DNA of 43,413 nucleotides from Dehalococcoidia bacterium. GTDB lineage: Bacteria > Chloroflexota > Dehalococcoidia > GIF9 > AB-539-J10. Positions 37,726-43,413 of this stretch are shown here, piece after piece (within the stretch, counting starts at the first letter, position 1; the number at the start of each line of letters is the position of its first letter). Where the stretch lies: positions 1-43,413 of the forward strand of contig JAUWFX010000003.1 of assembly GCA_030606765.1 (NCBI GenBank), given 5' to 3'. Made by a program: the position numbers and the translations under genes. The notes under the pieces were generated by a model. The model was not told where the DNA came from, did not search any database, and worked only from the letters and a program-made list of their open reading frames with translations.

Positions 37726-37778
37726 TATCCATACACTCCCTGCTACACAAAAATCTACTCCCATCCCACCCTTTTTTC

Positions 37779-37850
37779 AAGGCATCCAAAAATTTCCCCA
37801 TCAAAATGCCTTATACCCCCTTGACAAAATAACAAGAATAGTTTTATAAT
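37779..37850 (+). promoter_or_regulatory. Early promoter and operator region
   Basis: TTGACA (37821-37826), 18 bases, TATAAT (37845-37850), 18 bases before ATG 37868. An inverted repeat AAGGCAT (37779-37785) / ATGCCTT (37806-37812) lies just upstream, between this promoter and the repressor gene. This is the probable control switch: repressor on one side, early operon on the other. Confidence 0.75.
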
Positions 37851-37867
37851 TTGGTGGTGTCCAAAAA

Positions 37868-38212
37868 ATGAAAACCGAAGCGAGACAACTCATAAACGTA
37901 TTGGAGGGGGAACGCATACGGCGCCAACTTGACCACAGGGCCTTCAGTACCCTACTAGGAATTCATGAATCCTACTGGCACAGGATAAGAACTGGTGAAC
38001 GCCCACTAAACCTTAATATCCTCACTATTCTGATGCAAAAACTCCCCGATGTCACCCCGGAGGTGATTGTTTACATCATGCGCCAGGGAAATGACGGCGA
38101 GGCAGAAAAACCCTCAAGAAAAACAGGGGTTAAAAAGACCTCGCCATACTTAGGACACGGAAATCCCGAAACACCCCCCAAAAAACCTAGCAAGAATGCG
38201 TCTGGAGGCTAA
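37868..38212 (+). CDS. Cro-like HTH protein (114 aa)
   Basis: First gene of the early operon, reading away from the repressor. HTH: RRQLDHRAFSTLLGIHESYW, then HRIRTGERPLNLNILTIL. The C-terminus is a Lys/Pro-rich tail (PPKKPSKNASGG). Position and fold point to a Cro-like antirepressor or excisionase-type switch protein. The transcript would have a very short leader. Confidence 0.75.
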   Translation: MKTEARQLINVLEGERIRRQLDHRAFSTLLGIHESYWHRIRTGERPLNLNILTILMQKLPDVTPEVIVYIMRQGNDGEAEKPSRKTGVKKTSPYLGHGNPETPPKKPSKNASGG

Positions 38213-38214
38213 TT

Positions 38215-38499
38215 ATGGCACAAGAAACAAAAGGAACAGCGACAAAAACTGAAAGGCTCAGGGAGTTCATCATCATCTGCCTCAACGATGACATAACCGA
38301 CTTGAGGGGATTGCCGGTCAAGGAAACGACCATCAACCTCGGCCTGGGGCTTCTCATGGTGTTGGTGACGATACTGCACTTCGCCCTCAATATCTGGCAG
38401 TTTGTGGTGAGCTTATTATTGGTGGGCTACGACCTGATTACCAAGGGCTTGGTGAAAATCATGCCGACACCAAAAATGGGAATTAAGGAACAAAAATAA
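38215..38499 (+). CDS. Small membrane protein (94 aa)
   Basis: TGGAGG precedes ATG 38215. Two hydrophobic segments (about 40-60 and 62-80, INLGLGLLMVLVTILHFALNI) between charged ends. No family recognised. Second gene of the early operon. Confidence 0.6.
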   Translation: MAQETKGTATKTERLREFIIICLNDDITDLRGLPVKETTINLGLGLLMVLVTILHFALNIWQFVVSLLLVGYDLITKGLVKIMPTPKMGIKEQK

Positions 38500-38501
38500 T
38501 C

Positions 38502-38828
38502 ATGCAAACCAACCACGTAGAACCCCGACAGAACCATCGGCTAATTGCCTTGTCTGTTGCCTTTGTACTCCTCAATGTCCTAGATGCCTTCCTGACATTG
38601 TTAGCAATAGACAACGGGGCAACCGAGCTCAACCCAATAATGAGGGCGCTACTAGCACAACCAGAGTGGGTGTTCTGGTCCTCCAAGATAAGTTGGACAC
38701 TGGTCTTCACCCTAGCCTTGATTATTGCAGCGGGAAAGTGGCTGAACCCAGTAAAAAGGATACTTACCGTTCTGGTCATCATCACCGCAGGGATTTGCCT
38801 TCTCAACTTAATGGGAGCGGTGCTATGA
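38502..38828 (+). CDS. DUF5658 membrane protein (108 aa)
   Basis: NVLDAFLTLLAIDNGATELNPIMRALL is the DUF5658 signature (N-x-x-D-x-x-x-T ... G-x-x-E-x-NP-x-M). Three transmembrane helices span the protein. Common in archaea and bacteria, function unknown. Ends in an ATGA overlap with the next frame. Confidence 0.82.
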   Translation: MQTNHVEPRQNHRLIALSVAFVLLNVLDAFLTLLAIDNGATELNPIMRALLAQPEWVFWSSKISWTLVFTLALIIAAGKWLNPVKRILTVLVIITAGICLLNLMGAVL

Positions 38829-38950
38829 CAACGAAAAACAAAATGAATACTACCAACTTTATCATTTCTTCCTCCTTTTACTCCTTTCTTTTTGATAAGC
38901 GGTGGGGGCTGCCGACGCTCCCGCCGCTACATCAAGGGGAGCCTAAGTAA
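38825..38950 (+). CDS. Possible small protein (41 aa)
   Basis: ATG 38825 overlaps the DUF5658 stop (ATGA). A 41-codon Ser/Phe-rich frame ends TAA just before ATG 38951. Coupled arrangement is the only support; it may be an untranslated spacer. Confidence 0.35.
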   Translation: MTTKNKMNTTNFIISSSFYSFLFDKRWGLPTLPPLHQGEPK

Positions 38951-39280
38951 ATGAAACTGACAAGAGCTGACTCTGGACGAAAAGGTGGGATGACCACCCT
39001 GCGAAGGTATGGAAGAGAGCAGCTTGCCTATTGGGGCAAGTTGGGTGGCCGCCCACATTCTCCTACTTACCAAGACATCTCGAGCCGGCGACAGCTTCTT
39101 GAGCAAAATAATGATCATAAGCAAAAGGAGGTGATAACGGGTCCCCCGGGAAACCTCAAAGGGCTCAAGAAGCAATACGCCGCACGCTACGGGTCGAGTG
39201 GCGACAATGAAACACAAGAGGCAGGGATTGCCCAGGCTACCACACTCGGACACTCCCTGCCGGAAAGGAACGCGGTCTAG
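38951..39280 (+). CDS. KGG-type small protein (109 aa)
   Basis: Repeats of the form SGRKGGMTTLRRYGRE, then YWGKLGGRPHSPT, resemble KGG/GGRP repeats of small bacterial stress or DNA-binding proteins. The second half is polar and less ordered. No enzymatic motif. Ends in TAG, evidence that TAG is a normal stop in this element. Confidence 0.55.
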   Translation: MKLTRADSGRKGGMTTLRRYGREQLAYWGKLGGRPHSPTYQDISSRRQLLEQNNDHKQKEVITGPPGNLKGLKKQYAARYGSSGDNETQEAGIAQATTLGHSLPERNAV

Positions 39281-39290
39281 GTAAACCGCC

Positions 39291-39488
39291 ATGAATATTT
39301 TAGCACAAAGAATTGAAGATATAACGCTCGAAATGGTAATGCCCCAAGCTCAGAGCAGGACAAGGGATTTCCTATGCCGTGACTGCTTGGATAAAAGATG
39401 TCTGTCAGGTTTGCCTTGCAAGGCATTTAATCTAATAACAAAGAGCTACGCATGGGAGATAGTTGCTGAGAAAGCAGAACTAAATTAG
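39291..39488 (+). CDS. Small Cys-containing protein (65 aa)
   Basis: Four Cys in FLCRDCLDKRCLSGLPCKAF form a compact possible zinc site. Lies between the KGG-type gene and the recombination genes in the same operon. Unknown family. Confidence 0.6.
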   Translation: MNILAQRIEDITLEMVMPQAQSRTRDFLCRDCLDKRCLSGLPCKAFNLITKSYAWEIVAEKAELN

Positions 39489-39499
39489 GGAGGCGAGTA

Positions 39500-39700
39500 A
39501 TGAACAATAATAGTGGAATTTTAGGCGAGTGGGCTAACCAAGGCTATTTTGTAAAAGAATACTGGGAGTCAATCACAATCAATTATAAGGATGATGGCAG
39601 CAAGGAAATAGCTGCTATAGACCGAGGCATAATAACGCCGGATATAGCACAGCTCATTTGTAAGAAACACAATGCGACATTGCAGGAGGTAAAAGTATGA
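39500..39700 (+). CDS. Hypothetical protein (66 aa)
   Basis: GGGAGGCGAG precedes ATG 39500. Small mixed alpha/beta protein with KDDGSKEIAAIDRGIITPDIAQLIC; its stop overlaps the ATG of the RecT-like gene. Coupled to the recombination module, function unknown. Confidence 0.6.
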   Translation: MNNNSGILGEWANQGYFVKEYWESITINYKDDGSKEIAAIDRGIITPDIAQLICKKHNATLQEVKV

Positions 39701-40785
39701 CATACAACGGGAAAGGTGCAATCGCAACAGCGATAAAACCAGAGGAATCTAAGGCAGTCGTCCAGTGGAAGGGCGAGCCTATAACTATTACCTTCCAAGA
39801 TGTTAAAAGCCTAGTTTGCCCTTTGGCCGCGGACCAAGAGGTGGCGATATTCCTGAAGACATGCCAGAGCCTACAGCTCAACCCGTTCGCAAACGAGTGC
39901 TTTCTAATCAAGTACGACTCAAGGGACAAGGCGGCATTCGTTATCTCGATAGACTCATACCTGAAGGCGGCAGAGGTAAACCAAGATTATGATGGCTGTG
40001 AGGCCGGCATAATCCTCAAAGATAGCGGAGGCAAATTAGAACTAAGGGAAGGTGCCTTCTTACTTGATGAGGACAAGAGTAGGCTAGTCGGTGGCTGGGC
40101 TAAGGTGTACCGCAAGGACAGGAGCCGCCCAACCTATGTGGCAGTCAACAAAACGGAATGCGTCAAACTCACCCGGGAAGGTAGGCCGACGCAGTTCTGG
40201 AGCGAGCCGAAGCAGCCATGGATGCTGCGCAAGTCGGCACTCAAGCGTGCTTTGGTAGAGGCATTCCCATCGCTGTTTGCTGGCACGCTGGCCACGGCGG
40301 AAATCGCATCGGATATTGAAGGCGAGTTGCCACCGGCATTCCAGAACGGTGATGACCCCGACTGGGTTCGGTTCTGGGTAAGGGCTAAGGACGAGTTAGG
40401 GCTGACAAAAGACGATGCCCATAGGCTCTTGGGCGTAGATTCGGTAAAGGAATTGCTAGACCAAGGAAACACCATGGAGCAAATCTGGGTAATGCTTGTG
40501 GGCAATTTGAAGCTAGCTCAGGCACCCGAGCCTTTCCCGGAGCCGATAGACGAGGAGCCGGAGATGCTTTTTGACGACGCAATGGTTGAAAGCCCCGTCG
40601 ATATGGACTGGCTCAAGGAATCGCTTGAAACCTTGAACTGGGCTGACGTGGGTAAGTGGCTCAAGCAACACTACCCCGAAGCTATGGGTACAAGCGTGAA
40701 GCAAATGGTAGAAAGCCTGATGAGGGAACACCAAGAAGACTTCGTAAAGGAAGTGCAGAGGAGATTGGAGACAAAGAAATGCTAA
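39697..40785 (+). CDS. RecT/Bet-type single-strand annealing protein (362 aa)
   Basis: The N-terminal half follows the Bet/RecT family: VKSLVCPLAADQEVAIFLKTC, SLQLNPFANECFLIKYD, AAFVISIDSYLKAAE, VNKTECVK and PWMLRKSALKRALVEAFP. It anneals homologous single strands in phage recombination. The C-terminal third is acidic (PIDEEPEMLFDD) and less conserved. Starts in an ATGA overlap. No partner exonuclease was found beside it. Confidence 0.88.
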   Translation: MTYNGKGAIATAIKPEESKAVVQWKGEPITITFQDVKSLVCPLAADQEVAIFLKTCQSLQLNPFANECFLIKYDSRDKAAFVISIDSYLKAAEVNQDYDGCEAGIILKDSGGKLELREGAFLLDEDKSRLVGGWAKVYRKDRSRPTYVAVNKTECVKLTREGRPTQFWSEPKQPWMLRKSALKRALVEAFPSLFAGTLATAEIASDIEGELPPAFQNGDDPDWVRFWVRAKDELGLTKDDAHRLLGVDSVKELLDQGNTMEQIWVMLVGNLKLAQAPEPFPEPIDEEPEMLFDDAMVESPVDMDWLKESLETLNWADVGKWLKQHYPEAMGTSVKQMVESLMREHQEDFVKEVQRRLETKKC

Positions 40786-41528
40786 AGCGAGTAAAAACCA
40801 CTGACGTTAAGGTTGACCAGAAATACTATCCCCGGTTTGGGATAGACAACGACTACCTTGAACTCTTGAACGAAGCACCTTGGGAGACACTCCCACCAAT
40901 CAAGGTAACAACAGGTCTAATGTTGGTGGATGGGCTACATCGCTTAACAAAAGCCAAACTGGAAAACATATCCGAGATAGAAGTTGACACCGAGGACATC
41001 CCCGAAAACCAGATACTTATTCGTGCCATTCAACTTAACGCTACACATGGTCATCAGCTCAAGATAGACGAAAAGGTAAAGCATATTAAACCTCTATACA
41101 AGGACGGGTTCAAGGACAAACAGGCATTGGCCCACCTTCTTGGTGTATCACCGCGACTCGTTCAGAGAGAAACATCAGAAATTGACAAAGAAGAGGATAA
41201 GAAACGCAATGACAAAATCCTTGACGACTACCTAAATGGCCATACCCAAGAAGACATAGCAGAAAAATTCAAGTTGGATTTTACGACAATCTCAAAGATT
41301 CTAGCTGACTTGAAAAAACGCACAGGTGCAGAAATTCAAGTACCTGACAAGCCTCAAATTAGCGATGTCTGGCACTTTGCGGGATGCGACGATAATTATG
41401 GTATGCCCGGATTCCCAGGGCGTATCCCCGGCCAAATTGTGGAAAACTTACTTCACTTCTACACTTTGGCTACATCGTCACTTATTCCGGCAACCGCAGG
41501 GTTGCAAGGAGAAGGAACCACCACTTGA
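40779..41528 (+). CDS. ParB-like protein with truncated methyltransferase-like tail (249 aa)
   Basis: ATG 40779 overlaps the RecT-like stop. ParB/Srx fold with the signature VDGLHRLTKAK (about 50-60), then an HTH region (FKDKQALAHLLGVSPRLVQRE; HTQEDIAEKFKLDFTTISKIL). Residues 195-230 (DVWHFAGCDDNYG ... PGQIVENLLHFYT) look like the entry into an amino DNA methyltransferase domain, as in known ParB-methylase fusions. But the rest is missing and replaced by an unrelated Thr-rich end, probably after a deletion. Confidence 0.78.
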   Translation: MLKRVKTTDVKVDQKYYPRFGIDNDYLELLNEAPWETLPPIKVTTGLMLVDGLHRLTKAKLENISEIEVDTEDIPENQILIRAIQLNATHGHQLKIDEKVKHIKPLYKDGFKDKQALAHLLGVSPRLVQRETSEIDKEEDKKRNDKILDDYLNGHTQEDIAEKFKLDFTTISKILADLKKRTGAEIQVPDKPQISDVWHFAGCDDNYGMPGFPGRIPGQIVENLLHFYTLATSSLIPATAGLQGEGTTT

Positions 41529-41562
41529 AACCGAAACCGAGATCAAGAGCAAGCCCATCTGG

Positions 41563-41745
41563 ATGAGAGGTGCAAGCTATGGAATCAATAATGAGCGCAA
41601 AAAGGAAAACTACCGATTACTACGCAACTTGGGATTCAGTTGCATAGAGGCAAGAAACAACACGAGCGGCAAGCGTACAAGGGAAATAGTGGACAGGGTA
41701 GGGACCAGTGGTATGCAGCTAATACTACAGAGGGAGAAAGGATAA
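41563..41745 (+). CDS. Small phage-type hypothetical protein (60 aa)
   Basis: ENYRLLRNLGFSCIEARNN resembles a short phage protein family with the 'Y-x-L-L-R-x-LGFS-x-x-EA' motif. The frame is open far upstream, overlapping the end of the ParB-like gene, so the start is uncertain (ATG 41563 is used here). Confidence 0.5.
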   Translation: MRGASYGINNERKKENYRLLRNLGFSCIEARNNTSGKRTREIVDRVGTSGMQLILQREKG

Positions 41746-41868
41746 ATGGAGGATAACACTTCCAAGTTAAAAGTAGCTTTAAGGTTTTGGATACTTGTCC
41801 TCGTGATTCTTGCGCCGCTCGCTTTGATTTTATGGGTAAAGGATTGGATTCAAGAAAGAATGAGCTAA
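41746..41868 (+). CDS. Single-helix membrane micro-protein (40 aa)
   Basis: ATG 41746 follows AGAGGGAGAAAGG. The protein has a short polar start, one transmembrane helix (FWILVLVILAPLALILWV) and a charged end (KDWIQERMS). The stop is one base before the ATG of the radical-SAM-like gene. Likely real by its ribosome-binding site, packing and clean helix. Confidence 0.65.
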   Translation: MEDNTSKLKVALRFWILVLVILAPLALILWVKDWIQERMS

Positions 41869-41869
41869 T

Positions 41870-42682
41870 ATGAAAATTCTCAGAGTGTTTGTAAGACGAA
41901 CTAATATGACTCCCCGCGATGAATATGCCTTTGTTGGCAATCCCCCTCTATTTCGCCCAGAGGCAGACGAGGTTCATGTCTCATGCTCATTTACTTGGGA
42001 CCTACCGAAGGCGCATGAGCTGCTTGAGGCATGGCATCAATACTACCCAGTTGTCAAATTAGGTGGTATGTCATGCCATAACGGAACATTCAACCCAGGT
42101 ATGTATATCAAGTACGGCGTGACCTTCACATCACGGGGTTGTAATAACCAATGCCCCTGGTGCCTTGTACCTGAAAGAGAGGGAAAACTACGGGAGATTG
42201 TAATTCAGCCGGGCAACATGATTCAGGATAATAACCTACTCCAGTGCAGCCAGCAACACATCGCCAAAGTATTCACAATGTTGCGATCTCAACATGTAAT
42301 CCAGTTTAGTGGCGGGCTCGACAGTCGCCTACTTACAAGTGAGATCGCTGACGAAATACGAGGCCTGAGAGTTATGCAAGTATTTTTGGCCGCTGATACC
42401 AAGGAATCCCTAAAGCCATTGGAACAGGCAATCAAGAGACTCAGCTTACCAAGAGACAAAATACGTTGTTACGCACTGCTGGCATGGGGAGGAGAATCAA
42501 TAAGTGACTCTATTGAGCGGTTACACATGATCTGGGAATTGGGAGCCATGCCCTTCGCCCAGCTATATCAACCACCCGATAGATATATCAAATATCCAAG
42601 AGAGTGGCGTCAGTTGGCACGAACATGGTCACGCCCTGCCACCATCAAAGCAATAGAAAACAAAAAGGAGGTTACATTATGA
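41870..42682 (+). CDS. Radical-SAM-like phage protein (270 aa)
   Basis: Cluster motif TSRGCNNQCPWC (C-x3-C-x2-C, about residues 90-97), preceded by KYGVTF and followed by VPEREGKLREI. Later QFSGGLDSRLLT and RCYALLAWGGES are the barrel strands seen in this phage/metagenome radical-SAM family. The reaction is unknown. Overlaps the next gene (ATGA). Confidence 0.85.
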   Translation: MKILRVFVRRTNMTPRDEYAFVGNPPLFRPEADEVHVSCSFTWDLPKAHELLEAWHQYYPVVKLGGMSCHNGTFNPGMYIKYGVTFTSRGCNNQCPWCLVPEREGKLREIVIQPGNMIQDNNLLQCSQQHIAKVFTMLRSQHVIQFSGGLDSRLLTSEIADEIRGLRVMQVFLAADTKESLKPLEQAIKRLSLPRDKIRCYALLAWGGESISDSIERLHMIWELGAMPFAQLYQPPDRYIKYPREWRQLARTWSRPATIKAIENKKEVTL

Positions 42683-43413
42683 GATACACAAAATGGACAG
42701 ACAGCGTTAAGGAAGCACTAAGCACGCACAAGGCGACCGTGATAGCTGTTGCGGTAGCAATAGCTGTAGCGGCTGCCATCAGCGGGGGCATGATCCACGG
42801 ACTTGCTCCCAGCAAGAGTGCCTACAATGTCGACATGACCAGGATAGACGGGGAAATGGCTGCAATGACCAACCACGTAGTGGGACTCACCGACGATGTG
42901 GAAGCTATCCTATCGCTAGGACCACTGGCCACCGAAAACGAGCTGAAAATCGTGGGGAACCAGACAGCAGGTAATGCCTTCAACGTCAGTGCGCTACAGA
43001 CTAGGATGGGCACCGCCGAGGACAGGATTCAAGAGGCACGGGAGGATATTGCCAACTTACCGGGCAGCCCCCCGGAGGGATATCTTACCGACACCTTCGG
43101 CAACTACACGCTACACGCGAAGTCCAGCACAGCAGGCAACTTCACTGCCAATATACATCTGGTTTACTCAGCGCCCATAAGCACCGGTAACACCACAACC
43201 CAGGGCGAGGCGCTCAGTACATTCTACGCCGGGATAAACTGGGCAGCAGCATCAGTGCCGGACTATGTGTGCGACCTCACGTGTAGCGGGAACGCCAGCA
43301 CTTGGGGCATCAGCCGAGTATGGTTCAACATAGACACCTTTGAGTTGGTAGCCAATACCGAAAAGGTTGTAGCCGTAACATTCGGCGGGCTTAACAGCAC
43401 CTATGAGCCAGAC
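42679..43413 (+). CDS. Membrane-anchored coiled-coil/beta protein, continues at 1-177 (about 256 aa)
   Basis: AAGGAGG precedes ATG 42679, which overlaps the previous stop. N-terminal transmembrane anchor (VIAVAVAIAVAAAISGGMI), a helical coiled-coil stretch (DMTRIDGEMAAMTNHVVGL) and a beta-rich Thr/Asn domain after a Pro linker. On the circle the frame runs through the join and ends TGA at 177. Probably an outer-surface protein of the host or particle. No family recognised. Confidence 0.8.
   Translation, partial: MRYTKWTDSVKEALSTHKATVIAVAVAIAVAAAISGGMIHGLAPSKSAYNVDMTRIDGEMAAMTNHVVGLTDDVEAILSLGPLATENELKIVGNQTAGNAFNVSALQTRMGTAEDRIQEAREDIANLPGSPPEGYLTDTFGNYTLHAKSSTAGNFTANIHLVYSAPISTGNTTTQGEALSTFYAGINWAAASVPDYVCDLTCSGNASTWGISRVWFNIDTFELVANTEKVVAVTFGGLNSTYEPD
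43273..43413. repeat. Terminal direct repeat, right copy (circular-contig overlap)
   Basis: Identical to bases 1-141. See the left copy. Confidence 0.93.

Overview
The window is a complete circular element seen as a linear contig. Bases 1-141 are identical to bases 43273-43413, so the unique circle is about 43,272 bp, and one gene (42679 to 177) runs across the join. Host clues are bacterial: several near-consensus sigma70-type promoters (for example TTGACA-N17-TATAAT), Shine-Dalgarno sites, Ala-X-Ala signal peptides and a LexA/CI-type repressor. Two short genes of DUF5679 and DUF5320 type and the style of the secreted proteins make Chloroflexota (Dehalococcoidia-like) my best guess. That host call is inference only.

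Layout. (1) 37.8-43.4 kb and on through 1-4.2 kb, plus strand: an early region with a Cro-like protein, small membrane proteins, a RecT/Bet annealase, a ParB-like protein, a radical-SAM-like protein, ASCH and DUF5131 proteins and a RepA-like ATPase. (2) 4.18-4.47 kb: a dense iteron array with a G/C-run palindrome, the probable replication origin. (3) 4.6-9.0 kb, minus strand: zinc-ribbon/HTH proteins and a primase-polymerase/SF3 helicase. (4) 9.0-21.0 kb, minus strand: a probable virion or surface module. It holds a 1124-residue protein with a nucleotidyltransferase-like motif and a Ser-Pro repeat, several exported beta-rich proteins, a Zot-like P-loop ATPase and a run of small membrane proteins. 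(5) 21.0-26.4 kb, plus strand: more exported proteins (LamG-like, GLUG-repeat) with C-terminal membrane segments. (6) 26.6-35.2 kb, plus strand: cargo genes (two DNA methyltransferases, ASCH, PD-(D/E)XK-like nuclease, small HTH and zinc proteins) separated by a recurring inverted repeat. (7) 35.2-37.8 kb: two tyrosine recombinases, an attP that copies the 3' part of a tRNA-Pro gene, and a repressor divergent from the early operon.

No terminase, portal, HK97 capsid or tail gene was recognised. A Zot-like ATPase next to many membrane and exported proteins, with integrase, repressor, attP and origin, fits an integrating tailless (membrane-containing or filament-like) virus of unusual size, or a plasmid that builds an extracellular structure.

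A 2,628-bp IS1-like transposon (27473-30100) sits inside a DNA methyltransferase gene. It has 20-bp perfect terminal inverted repeats and an 8-bp target duplication. Removing it together with one copy of the duplication restores one 382-codon frame. Its cargo includes a tRNA-like gene (29615-29697, minus) that folds best with an 8-bp acceptor stem, a 4-bp T stem and a long variable arm. This is the layout described for allo-tRNAs. The discriminator is G, as in serine tRNAs, but the anticodon is UAC (valine codon). This is the most striking observation in the window.
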